Assembly (NCBI GenBank): GCA_033060915.1 | Contig: CM065394.1 | Coordinates: 31,644,001-31,708,000 of the forward strand | Direction: 5' to 3' | Length of the DNA stretch: 64,000 nt | From: Euryodendron excelsum | Taxonomy: Eukaryota > Streptophyta > Magnoliopsida > Ericales > Pentaphylacaceae | The notes under the pieces: generated by a model | What the model was told of the DNA's origin: nothing | The model's input: only the letters and a program-made list of their open reading frames with translations | Database searches by the model: none | Shown here: in pieces, positions 49,220 to 59,996 of the stretch | Numbering within the stretch: position 1 is the first letter of the stretch | Layout of the letters: each line of letters starts with the position of its first letter | Program-made: the position numbers and the translations under genes

Positions 49220-50344
49220 GGAGATAGCATTAAAACCCTATATGAAATGCCTGTAAAAATTGGCATGCCCAAGAAAAGACCAAATATCCTTGACTTTTCT
49301 AGGGGTAGGCAACTTTTGGATTAGCTCTATCTTAGCTCTATCTACCTTAATCCCCTTAGAACATATGATATGGCCTAACACTATACCTTGAGTGACCATA
49401 AAATGATACTTCTCCTAACTAAGCACAAGATGGCTTTCCTCGCATCTTTTTAACACCTTTTTAAGGTGTTCCAAATAACTCTCAAAAATATCTTCGTACA
49501 CTGAAAAGTCATCCATAAAGACCTCTACAATCTTCTCAACCATATCACTAAAGATACTTATCATACATCTTTGAAAAGTGGCCGGTGCGTTGCACAAGCC
49601 AAATGGCATTCTCTTATATGCATAAGTACCAATAGGACATGTATAGGTAGTTTTTGCTTGGTCTTTTAGGGCAATCTCTATTTGGTTATACTTGGAGTAC
49701 CCATCCAAGAAACAATAGAAAGCTCTACCCTCGACTTTTTCAAGGACGTGGTCCTTTCTTGTTACCGCATTAAGTCTACGGTAGTCAATGCACATTCAGC
49801 ACCCGGTTTGAATCATAGTGGAAATTAATTCATTCTTCTCATTTTGTACTATCGTAACCCACAATTTCTTACGAACCACTTGGGTTGGACTAACCCATTT
49901 CGAGTTGGAGATGGGGTAAATGATACCCGCATCAACGAGCTTTAATACCTCTCCTTTCACCACCTCTTTTATATTGGGATTCAAGCAGTTTTGCATTTGA
50001 TGCACCATCTTAGAATCCTCTTCCAAATAAATGCGGTGAGTGCACATTAGAGGGCTAATGCTATAAAGGTCTGCTATAGTCCATCCTTAATCTTTTCTAT
50101 GGTTCTTGAGCATTGCAACCAATCCCTCATCTTTGCTTGAAGATAAGCTAGAGGAAATCATAACAAGGTGAGACACACCCTCTCCTAAGAAAGCATACTT
50201 TAAGGTTGGTAGCAGTAGCTTTCTTTCTGGGATAGAAGCCTTCTCTTCTGAGGAGATAGGCTTAATGGCACTAGGTTGTAGAGGTTCAAAGAAATGGTCC
50301 ATTAACCCACATGCATGCATTAGGCACCCTCTACCCCTATGCAA
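49220..50344 (-). pseudogene. reverse transcriptase of element B
   Basis: Blocks on the minus strand are FLGEGVSHLVMISSSLS (50344-50087), THRIYLEEDSKMVHQMQ with GIIYPISNSKWVSP (50047-49796), and MCIDYRRLNAVTRKDH to FMDDFSVY (49795-49415). The FMDD active site and KRMPFGLCNAPATFQR are intact. A short in-frame loss after TRKDH removes the FPLPF(I/L)DQ residues kept by element C, and stops separate the blocks. It cannot encode a working polymerase. Confidence 0.88.
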
Positions 50345-50462
50345 GACTTCTCCCCCAATGTCACAGTATCACTCTCAAGTGAGTCATGTGGCTTACTTCT
50401 CACGAATGCTCTCTCTAAGAAATCCTCAAAAAACTCACTCTCAAAATGCTCTTAGACAATGA

Positions 50463-50927
50463 CCTCGATGCAATCTACTTCCCTAATGTCCTCATACTCA
50501 CCTTGTTGCTTGGCAACCGAGAAAATGTTCATCTTAAAGGTGGTATTGCCAAAGGACAACTTCACTAACCCATTCCTACAATGAATAATAACATTTAAAG
50601 TAGCTAGGAAGGGTCGTCCTAGAATGACGGGAATTTGTTGTGAGCCATGCTACTGTCAACAGGTTATATATCTAGAATGATGAAGTCAACTGGAAAGTAG
50701 AAATTATCAACTTGGATGACTTTCTCTTTCCCTATGGTCTTCTCATCTCTCTTTTTCTCTTCTAATTCCTTAGATTCTCTCACTTTCTCTTTTCCTAGTT
50801 CTTCAAACTCTCGCACTTTTCTTTTTTCCTTTCTCTTTTTGCTCAACACACTCTTTAAAAACTCTTCCCTAGGTGGGATTGTTTTGTCAATGACTTCGCT
50901 ACTTCTAAGAGTAGTGACGGCTAGCAC
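50463..50927 (-). pseudogene. protease remnant of element B, active site deleted
   Basis: On the minus strand a Lys/Glu-rich linker (KKRKEKRKVREFEELGKEKV and similar) runs directly into VIQVDNFYFPVDFIILDI, the end of the gypsy aspartic protease. The catalytic DLGSSVNLLPFSVY part, present in element C, is missing between them. The following frame (PSYFKCYYSL...EWVSEVVLWQYHL in decayed form) corresponds to the protease-RT linker. This is an internal deletion, because both flanks are still recognisable. Confidence 0.75.
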
Positions 50928-51265
50928 TTGCCTTATACCCAGATTAGGTTAAGGTTGGGCCGAGAATCTTCTCAGAACATTTTAAGTCAAAGCTTGTGTC
51001 AATGTAAACATTTGCTTTGCTATGTCCTCTAGCAACCTAGTGTATTGATCTAACACTTCTCTTGCTTATATACCCTTGTGTTCACCCCTCTCATATCATT
51101 CGAAAGTTGATAAACATTATCCTCAATTGGTCTCTTATGAGGAGGTTGATACACAGTGGGTTGGGCTTGAAAAGGTGCTACTAGGGGAGGTTAGTAAGGT
51201 TGAGGTTGAGGTTAATATAGTTGTGCTTGGAAGGGTGGAGGTGGTGCTTGATAAAGTTGAGGGTT

Positions 51266-52459
51266 TTATAATCCTCCTTGGTATACTTCAGGGTTTGAAG
51301 TACCCTCATTCCTCCACTTAAAATTGGGATGATTCCTCCATCCCGGGTTATAAGTGTTAGAGTAGCGATTACCCTCACCTCTTTGATATTGGTGAATAAT
51401 TGCATTGACTTGGCCATGCAAGGCTTCCTTCACTCTCGGAATGACCAGACATGAAGTGGTATCATGATCCATGATCTCGCACGCTAAATAACACATTTCT
51501 TTAATCACCTCACTCTCAACCGTATGTACCTTTTGAACCTCTGGGGCATCTAACTTTCTTAAGTTGAAACTTTCACACTCCTTGTTGGTTTGGTCTACCC
51601 TCAGGATTTTAGGTCCCGATGGTAGCCCAATCACTCGCCAAGTTTGCTAAATAATCAAAGTAGGTATAAGCCTCTTAGGGATCCTTATCAAAAAGGGTCC
51701 CGGCACACATTGGCGCAACAAATTTTTTTAATTGCAGGGTTAATGATGAGTAAAATGTATTGATGTATGCCAATCAACGAAACTATGATGTGGGCACGAA
51801 TGTAGCAACTCTTTGAATCTCTCCCAATATTGGAAGAAGGATTTGTTCATCATTGGAGGGATTTGTGAGATTTGGCATCTAATTGCCTAAGTCCTATGTT
51901 CAGGGAAGAAATGCTTCAAAAATTTCCCTTGTAGTGAAGCCCAATAGTGTATGAGCACAGGCCTCAATGAATTAAACCATGTCTTGGCCTGGTCTTTGAG
52001 AGAAAACAGGAAAAGTTTTAAGAGAAACACCTTCTTTGGACAAGTGTTGTCTATAAACATAGAGCATGCATCCTCAAATTCCTTGATGAAAGAGTATGGT
52101 CGTTTAGATTCCAAACCATGAAATTAGGGTATCAATTACATTAAGCCCGGCTTAAGGTTTAATGTGTTGTGATGGGCAGGGAAAACTATGCATGAAGTAG
52201 GTATTTCTCTTGTCGGATTCAAATAATCCTGGAGGGTCCTAACATGGGGAACATCCATGTCACCGTGGTTGCTCCCTCTCTCGAAGTCAACACCTACACC
52301 TCCATTAGGGTTGGGGTTCAAATTAAGATTAGGATTAAAATTGGGGTTGTTTCTGTTGTTGAGGTTAGCCATGGGAAATGGGCCAAGGTCAATACCTAAG
52401 GGTAGATCGGGGTGAGGATCTCTAACGGGTGAAGGGTTGCACTTGTAGTCAATTCTCAC
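51266..52459 (-). pseudogene. gag of element B, broken
   Basis: The N-terminal part (52459-52136) has an Asn/Pro-rich stretch (MANLNNRNNPNFNPN). The capsid-like retrotransposon gag domain follows (KEFEDACSMFIDNTCPKKVF, LKDQAKTWFNSLRP, 52114-51887). The C-terminal part (51634-51266) has a zinc-knuckle-like CYLACEIMDHDTTSC. Stops and frameshifts separate the three pieces. Gag forms the particle that houses reverse transcription. Downstream a Pro/Gln/Tyr-rich linker (about 51265-51100) is only faintly readable. Confidence 0.82.
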
Positions 52460-53513
52460 AAGATAATTGTTGTCGTCCCTAATGTATTATGACATGCAAA
52501 TGCACGCATAGGAGACAATCCGAGTCTCAAGCAACACAACATACACAAACCCTTCCACCAATTATTTATCTTTCCGAACCCTCCAATCTCCGCATAAATA
52601 AACCACGAATTCAATCAATTCCAATTCCAATCCAACCAAACCTTTAATCTCCGCATGTAAAAACAATACCACTGGTAAGCAATTAGCACACAGGCCTATC
52701 CACTGATTGTTATTCACCAATTGATCAACTAAGCAATGCAATGCAAAACTCTACACTACTCAAACAAACAATCCTAGAATAAATGAGAAAATAAAGAAAC
52801 AAAATCTAACATGCTATTCACATAAAGGGTGGAATAAGATTGCATAGCATGAAAAATACTAGGAATTGTTTACTATAAGTTTGTGACAAGATTCTATAAA
52901 TTACATTAAAGTTTCAAAAACATCTTAGAATCATTTTTTAAAAGTTTACTTAAAATTTCATAAGAGTTTTATCTTTATTTTGAAATTGAGTTTTCCTTTT
53001 TGAAGAGAGTTTTCTAGTGACATGTTTTTATGAAAAGATGCTGTAAAAAAAATAAAGAATTAAATATGGTAGATTTCAATATGTGCCGTGCAATGCACTC
53101 AACTGGCATTGACTGAAAAGGATTAAAATTATGGAACACTAAAATAAGGTCATTCCACTTTAGTTTGTGTAGCATTCAAATCCCCAACTTAATTTGCGTG
53201 AGAGTTTCTAACTCATGTCTTCTCTTTAGACCTACCACCTTTATTTATTTAATTTTTTTTTTGTGACATTCTCTTAACATGATTAGATGTGCAAATGGCA
53301 ATAATCAACACCCTTGGCACCTATGCTATTTTTTTTTATCCCGAGAAAACATTTCTCAATATATATTGAGCTAAAATTCATCACGTGAAGAGGGAAAACT
53401 GCCACAATAGGAAAGATCACTATACAAACAGCTCAAAAATAAATACATCCACTATAATAAAAAAGATTTAGATACATCATATGAAATGAAATGCTATGAA
53501 GTGCACAATCCAT
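52460..53513. other. non-coding stretch between Athila-like elements B and C
   Basis: This should hold the 3' end of element C and the 5' leader of element B. The right part (about 53420-53510) matches B's 3' flank near 17760-17840. I could not identify a PBS, polypurine tract or LTR pair, so the LTRs may be deleted or too diverged to recognise by eye. Confidence 0.4.
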
Positions 53514-54681
53514 CTAATCTAACTGGAGATCCGAAAAGAAGTCTCTATCAGCATCCGGAGGAGGCTGGCCAAGGTGCTGGATAATCTCCTGGAGTCGAAT
53601 GGATTGTGTCTGCTGTTGCTGCTGAATATCATTCAGCTGACCCTGAAGTGCAGTAATGGCAGTGTCCTGGAGATCTAATCTAGCCATAATGTCGGCCTGC
53701 CACTGCTGGCGCTCTGCTTGCTGAGTGGTCAGCTGCTCCTGAATAGCGGCCAAAGTCTGAAGTAACGTCCCCTAAACTGGCTCCTTCTGAGCCTGAGCCT
53801 GAGCCTAAGCCTGAGCTGGCTGCCCGGTCTGATCCTGCCACTGCTCCCCTGACTGGGTCTCCTCCTGAGTCTGAGAAGGCGGCTGCTGAGAAGACGAGTG
53901 AGCCGAACTAGCTGACCCCCCCTTCTTCATCAACTGCCCTGCCGCCCTCTTCTCTGTCTTCCAATCTATGTCAGTCAAGGAAGAAAGCAGCACAACATCT
54001 GCAACACTAACCCTTGCCGCCCTAATCCTCGCTATTAGAAAACAACCAAAGGGGATGCTGGACTGGGGAGTAGCAACCTGAGTCGCGGCCCACAATGCCA
54101 TATACATGAAATGGGGCAAGTCTATAGTCCTGCCCGTGCCAATAGCCCACATCAACTGCCCCCGCATCCTACTGCACTCCACCATCCTCCCCGGTGGAAA
54201 GATTGAATAGCAAGTCTAAAGAAACAGTGGGTGGTATCTGGGGGCAAGCTGCTTAATCCTGATCTGGGAAGCGGTCCAGGACTCTCCCGGTGCTAAAATT
54301 TTGGCGCACATCTCCTCATGAGATGGTGGATGCTCCCCATCATAAGAGAATTGAGGGTTAGCAAGCCTCGGTATACCAAACTGCTCAGCAAAAGAATCCG
54401 GGGTGATAACAACATCCCTACCCCAAACCCAAGAGCAAATAATATATCTGTCGCCACCGACGGGGTCCGATAAAATGTTAGCCATGAACTCTGCCACGAG
54501 GGTGGCTGAGTACTAGCCTCTAAAGGAAGCTAACCCCAACCACTAGCGATCGGTCAAAGGCTGGAGCCAACCATATGGCTCAGCATCAAACTGACTCACT
54601 ATCCAACGCCTCTCCATTACTACCTTACGGGCACTCCACACCCATCCAAACTCTCGCTCCTGATCTTTCCCCTGGAAATGA

Positions 54682-54686
54682 GTAGT
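54682..54686. repeat. target-site duplication GTAGT, left
   Basis: GTAGT directly precedes the solo LTR (54687) and the identical GTAGT follows it at 59664-59668. Confidence 0.9.
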
Positions 54687-54882
54687 TGTAAACACCCCAT
54701 TTTTGACCGCTCAGTAGTCTACACTCCGTCCAGACTTGTTTTCAAGTCATTGTGGGCATATTCCAATCGAATCCAATTCTCTAGGTCCAAATTCCGTCTT
54801 TCCATCGCTTCGCGGGCCTGTCAGGCCCAAATAGAGGCAAAATAACCAAAGTGCCCTTAGGGGCATTGTCTTTTCCTTTCCA

Positions 54883-55545
54883 ATTCCAACCCCACTCTCG
54901 AGACAGTTTATTCCTCGAGACGGTCCAAGTAGCGAAACTACTCACAAAACCGTTAGAGTAGTGGAAATACTCACAAATAGGTCGATATAGGGAATTGGCA
55001 ACAAACCCTTGTGTCATGACGACCGCCGTTAGAGTGGCGGAAACACTCACAATCCAGGCGCGTCTCTTCGGAGACGTTAAGACCCCTTTCCAATCCCTCT
55101 CTCGAGACAGTTTATTCCTCGAGACAGTTCCAATCCAGGCGCGTCTCTTCGGAGACGATAAGACCCCTTTCCAATCCCTCTCTCGAGACAGTTTATTCCT
55201 CAAGATGGTTCCAATTCAGGCGCGTCTCTTCGGAGACGGTAAGACCCCTTTCCAATCCCTCTCTCGAGACAGTTTATTTCTCGAGACGGTTCTAATCCAG
55301 GCACGTCTCTTCGGAGACAATAAAACCCCTTTCCAGTCCCTCTCTCGAGACAGTTTATTCCTCGAGACGGTCCGAGTAGCAAAACTACTCACAAAACCGT
55401 TAAAGTAGCGGAAATACTTACAAAACCATTAGAGTAGCGGAAATACTCACAAAACCGTTTGAGTAGCGGAAATACTCACAAATCATCAACCCTGCCCGAG
55501 TAGCAGAAATACTCACACCGTTAGAGTGGCGAAAACACTCAAAAC
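54883..55545 (+). repeat. nested hairpin arrays in U3: 81-bp and 29-bp units
   Basis: Four 81-bp units occupy 55051-55374, each with CGTCTC-TTCG-GAGACG. The hairpins start at 55061, 55142, 55223 and 55304, and the last has one end mismatch. Each unit also holds a TCTCGAGACAGTTTATT(C/T)CTCGAGA segment. A partial unit precedes at 54883-54924. On both sides lie units of CCGTTAGAGTAGCGGAAATA plus CTCACAAAA. They start at 54950 and 55025 on the left, at 55397, 55426 and 55455 on the right (exact 29-bp period), and at 55518 as a diverged unit. Each contains a GAGTA...TACTC stem. Confidence 0.92.
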
Positions 55546-56145
55546 CTAGGTTAACACCAGTTTCTGTTAGCTCACTTTGGTGAAAAATGTCCAAATTGTC
55601 CTGTGGACATTTTCCGAGACTTTCCGGTCAAGATGACCATTTTGCCCCTAGACATCCGAACGCCTCGGGAACCACACCAGCTCTAGGTATCAAACCGGTA
55701 ATGTCCTGAGAATATTTTTTATAGTGTTCTCAACCTTCCTTTACCTTTCCGGATCATTCCGAGTCAGTTCCGGCCAACCCGGCACAAAATGACCGTTTTG
55801 CCCCTGGTGGGCCGGTCTCCTTTTCCGACTACGCTGGCCCCGGAAATCAAACCAGCAACCTCTGGGAACATTCTAAATAATGTTTTCAGATCCCAAGTCT
55901 TCTTCTGGGACAGTCCGAGTTCGCCTCGGCAGCTTCCCAGTCCGATTGACCGTTTTGCCCCTAAAGGCCAGGTCAACCCTTCTGACCCATTTTTATCCTC
56001 ATTTTTCAAGTCAAATACCTCTAGGGCACTATTCGAAGTGTTCCTGCTCCTTTCCGGCCTTCCGGGTCATTCCCAGCTCCTTCAAATCATTCCCAGACTT
56101 TCCGGAATCACTTCTAGTGAAGCCAAGCTAAAAATTACATGGTAA

Positions 56146-56320
56146 TCACTAGTACAGGCGCCCAAATCTAGTCAAAGATACGTTGCTTGCCAACCTTAAA
56201 CCTTTCCTAATTGGTTGGCGCCACTAGTAGTGGCGCCAAGCCAAAAAATGGCCTGACGCCACTCCTAATGGTGCCAGTGTAAAGTTTGCCCTGGCGCCAC
56301 TGCAACAGGCGCCAGGTTTG
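56146..56320 (+). repeat. GGCGCC palindrome cluster upstream of the TATA box
   Basis: The core is a perfect inverted repeat at 56215-56239, with 12-base arms (TTGGCGCCACTA and its reverse complement) around one G. Further partial copies (CAGGCGCCC, TGACGCCACT, TGGCGCCACTGC, CAGGCGCCAGG) surround it. The TATA box follows 10 bases after the cluster. Confidence 0.85.
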
Positions 56321-56329
56321 TCCAACCTC

Positions 56330-56337
56330 TATAAATA
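56330..56337 (+). promoter_or_regulatory. TATA box of the solo LTR
   Basis: TATAAATA in CCTCTATAAATACAGAGCCT marks the U3/R promoter. The transcript start is expected about 30 bases downstream, near GTGAAAAGGGTC. Confidence 0.65.
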
Positions 56338-57239
56338 CAGAGCCTCATTCAACGTGAAAAGGGTCTGCAAACTTAACCTAAGAATCATATATTTCAATAT
56401 ACAGAGCTCGAGCACCTCCTAAACCCTAGCCTCCCTAGGTTTTCCAAACCCTAGCCACTATACACAAACCCTAGCCTCCTATACACTCATACACTCCTCC
56501 ATACACTCATACACTAACCTTCAACCATCCTTTGAAGACTTGAAGAGCTGCCATCCAAAGCTTGAAGACAACTCTTGAAGGCTGAAGGTGAAGATCAAGA
56601 CAAAGACCGAAGACCGAAGACAGCGCGACGCGCAAAATAAAGAAGACATACGGTAGGCTTTCTCTTTAATTTTCTGCACTTCTCCCCCCTCTCTCTTCTC
56701 TCTCCAACCCACTTGGGTTTTCTCTATTTTAATCCCCCATCTCTTTTCCCCCCCTTTCTTTGCATGCTTGAAACAAGGGGACTCCCGGTCCATGTGTAGG
56801 ATTAGACTGTTAGAGAGTCACCGTGTCGGGGGCTTTCTTTTAGTCTAACCAGAAACCACGTGGGTCTGGCCCCCTTGATTATGTGGTGAAGCCTTAGCCT
56901 TGTATGTTCACGACCCCAAATTGCATTGTGCATATCATAGTCTTGCATCTTCCAAAAAACCGTTTTCAAAGTTGTTTTCAAAACCGTTTTCAAACTTGTT
57001 TTCAAAATTGCATCAAAATCTCTTTTTCAAAAACTTGTTTTCAAAACCACAATTCTAGGGTGATTCTAGCCTTTCCATGGCTAGGGTTGCTTTAGGAAAG
57101 TGTTACATTAAAAGTGACCAATATGGCCTATATTTTAAAATCTTATTTGTTTTCCAAAACCACTTTCTTAAGGTGGTTCTGGCCCTCTTATGGCTAGAAT
57201 CGCTTTAGGAAAGTGAGATATTTTTATACTTTCCAAAAA

Positions 57240-58860
57240 CTCTCTCTTTAAAAATCTCTTCCTAAAAATCTCTTTTTCAACATACTTTCCTAAAACTCCC
57301 CACTCCAAAATTGTTTTTAAAAACTCCCTTCCAAAATCTATTTCTCAAAACTCTCTTTTTCAACTCCTTTCCAAAAACTTTTTCTTTCCAAAAATCTTTC
57401 CAAAAACTCTCTTACCAAATTCACTTTCTAAAAACTCCTTCTTAGGATTCCCTTCTAGAAAACCTTCGTTTCCAAAAACACACTTTCCAAAAACTCCTTC
57501 TTTCCAAAAATCTTTCCAAAAACTCTCTTTCCAAATTCGCTTTCCAAAAACTCCTCCCTAAGATTTCCTTCTAGAAAACCTTCATTTCCAAAAATGCGTT
57601 TTCCAAAAAACTCTTTCCTTAGAGCCTAAGTCAAGCCCTAGAACCCACGATTAGGAAACCCTAATTTTCTTTCCAAAAACATGGTTTTCAATCTTGCCCC
57701 AAACCTAGGTTTCCAAAATCTCTCGTTTTCTACATCAAAATTATACATGTTTCCAAAACCTATTTTCTACGTCGAAATTATGATTTTCCAAAACTAGGGT
57801 TTCCAAAATCTCCCTTTCCAAATCCTTGCCAAATCCTATCTTCCCTTTAGGAAACCAAGTTGAATCTCCCCGTTTAGGAAACTAGATCCTATCCTCCATT
57901 TTCGGAAACAAAATCAAACCTTCTCTTTTCAAAACAAAATCCAATCCTTTCCTAATCCAACTTTTTCTTAATGCAAATCCTTCCTAAACTTTCACTTTCC
58001 TAAACCTTAAGTTTCCAAAACTTGAACATAAAAATCTTCCCTAAATTTTGAAACTCAACTTTCAAAACTTTTCCTAATTCAACCCTTTCCTAATTTTACC
58101 CCTTTCCAAATCTTAACTTTCCAAATCTAAATTTTCAAATCTTTCCTAAACTTAAACCTTTCCTAATCTCAAGATTTTCCAAAACTCTAAAACTTTCTAA
58201 ATCTTAAACTTTCTAAATTTCAAATCTTTCCAAAACTTTCTAAATTTGAAACTTTCTCAAGTTAAATCTTTCTAAACCTAAATCTCTCCAAAATTCTAAA
58301 CTTTCCAAAACTTCAACATCTTTTCAAATCTAAGACTTTTCTAAACTCAAAACTTTCCTAATTCAAACATTTCCTAAATTGAAAACTTTCTTTTTTCAAA
58401 CCTTTCCTAAAACGAAACTTTCCGATTTTCAAACCTTTCCTAATCTTAAAACCTTCCCTTTTTCGAAAACTTTCTAAATTCAAAACTTTCCAATTTTCAA
58501 AACTTTCCTAAGTCGAAACTTTCCTAATTTCAAAGCCTTCCAAATTTGAAACTTTCCTAAATCGGACCTTTCCTAATTCGAACATTTCCTAAAATTCAAT
58601 CTTTCCAAATCTTCCAAATCCAACATTCCAATCCAATCTTTCTTAATCTCAAGTCTTTCCTAGGTCTCCCATCTTTCTTAAGTCTAGGTGTCCTAAACCT
58701 CCATCTTTCCAAAACCAAGTCTTTCTAAAATCTATCTCTTCAAATCAAAGTCCAATCTTCTCAATTTCAATTTCCAATCTCCTCTTCTAATCTCAAATCA
58801 AATCCAATTTTCAATTCAATCTTTTTCTTCCAATCCAACCTTCTATTTTCAATCGGACTC
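57240..58860 (+). repeat. degenerate TTTCCAAAA / AAACTTTCC microrepeat in U5
   Basis: For about 1.6 kb the sequence is built almost only from CTTTCCAAAA, AAACTTTCC, TTTCCTAA and AACTCTC words with few G residues. Similar but shorter tracts occur at 21330-21870, 32590-33560 and, reversed, 27190-27900 in the other long LTRs and the LARD interior. Confidence 0.8.
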
Positions 58861-59996
58861 TTGTCCGAACTACGACTGACCTGATTCCCCCAAAGGGACA
58901 CGTAGGCAACCTTCATAGGTGCGGTCACAATATTTTTCAAACTTTCAATTCCACCCTCATGGGTGCGGTTTTCAAAATCTTTCCAAATCTCAAATTTCAA
59001 TTTACTTTCAAAATTCCAATTTCAAAATTTCTATTTTCAAATTTCTATTTCCAAATTTTCAAATTTTCCAATTTCAATTCTATCTCTTCAAATCTATTTT
59101 TCAATTCTCTTTTCTATTGCACTTGCATATCATGCATCATAGTAGTTTTCAAACATTGTTTTTCAAAGTGAATAGGGTTAAACATCAGTTAATTAAAGAC
59201 TCTCATAGGTGAATCTAGGGTAAATTGACATGTAGGTACCGAAAGGGCGGGGTAGGGTGATAGCTTAGTGCGTCTTCCCTACACGTAACCAACCTCCGAA
59301 CCTAGGATCACTGTTTTCAAAGACCAAAAGGAGTTATTTTTCTAAAAAGGGCTAAATGTTTTCCAAAGGTTGCCAAACAACCTGTTTTCTTAAAAACCCT
59401 CTCTTGAGGAGACATTTTCAAATTGTTTTCTAAAAACCCTAAGTGTAGTCTTCAGATTATGCTTAGTTTTTAGGTGACCTAATTCACCTTAATCAAGTTA
59501 GGTGGCGACTCCGAATCTTTTTCAAAAGCCCTTTATTCAAACCTGTTTTCAATTCAAACCTAGTAGCACTCATTCTTCTAGGAGGGTGAGTTCTAACGAG
59601 AGAGTACAACATTTTTCCCGCTTGTGTGAGTATTCCTCGAGTGAGAAAAATCTGGACGCGACAGTAGTATCAAACTCTCCCTCTCTCTCCCTCCTAGCAT
59701 GCTCATGCTGGAGCTGCTGAAACTAGGCTAGAGTCTGAGAAGTCCCCACCCCAGCTGTACCCTCAGTACTCCTAGTCTCGACCATAGCTCTCTAACTAAG
59801 CTAAGTACAGCTGGAAATGAACAAAATGGACAAAGATCGGTGGAAGGAATACCTCTCGAAGCGCAGAAAACCATGGAAAGGCGAGACAAAGTCCACCAAA
59901 GTAAGCTGGCAGGGCCTCACTGCTCCGATATACGAAAAGGCTCTCAAAACTCTCAAATACTCGCGAGCGAAATGAGAATGAACAGTGAAACAGTGA

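Larger units (their letters stand above)
15900..52460 (-). mobile_element. Athila-like Ty3/gypsy element B, split by a nested element
   Basis: On the minus strand the parts appear in the order gag (52459), PR remnant, RT, RNase H, integrase N-part (to 47595), then, after the inserted LTR element (19740-47594), the integrase-ORF2 spacer (19740-19137), ORF2 (19136-17853) and a long non-coding 3' part (to about 15900). This order, with an extra ORF after integrase, is that of the Athila lineage. The middle and end of the integrase are missing at the insertion point. I did not recognise B's own LTRs. Multiple stops and deletions make it inactive. Confidence 0.7.
54687..59663 (+). mobile_element. 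4977-bp solo LTR in ORF2 of element C
   Basis: It begins TGTAAACACCCCATTTTTGA and ends GGACGCGACA, with a perfect 5-bp duplication GTAGT on both sides. There is no internal region, PBS or second LTR, so it arose by recombination between the LTRs of a full element. U3 contains an 81-bp tandem hairpin array flanked by 29-bp hairpin units (54883-55545) and a GGCGCC palindrome cluster (56146-56320). The TATA box is at 56330. U5 holds a 1.6 kb degenerate TTTCCAAAA/AAACTTTCC microrepeat (about 57240-58860). The length is at the upper end for plant LTRs, as in the Tat/Ogre lineage. Confidence 0.93.
53514..59785 (-). pseudogene. ORF2 (env-position) of element C, split by a solo LTR
   Basis: The frame opens MVETRSTEGTAGVGTSQTLA at 59785 and reaches the insertion at 59664. 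It resumes below 54687 with a KDQEREFGW segment and continues through AEFMANILSDPVGGDRY, CSWVWGRDVVITPDSF, LMWAIGTGRTIDLPHFM and a Ser/Gln-rich linker. A Gln-rich coiled coil (LTTQQAERQQWQADIMARL) and HLGQPPPDADRDFF end it at 53514. The same protein is encoded after integrase in element B. The putative plant transposon domain assignment is from recall of the family; function is unknown. Besides the LTR insertion there are stops near 54200, 53800 and 53770. No signal peptide or membrane segment is evident, so an envelope role is not supported by sequence. Confidence 0.7.

Noticed and set aside
54883..55374. CRISPR-like array of regular repeats
   Set aside because: The 81-bp units are repeated throughout without unique spacers, the host is a plant, and the array lies inside an LTR.
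54781..55408. Long open frames on both strands (137 and 140 codons) in the solo LTR
   Set aside because: The 81-bp repeat period is a multiple of three, so any stop-free frame in one unit stays open through all units on either strand. The peptides are simple 27-residue repeats without a family.
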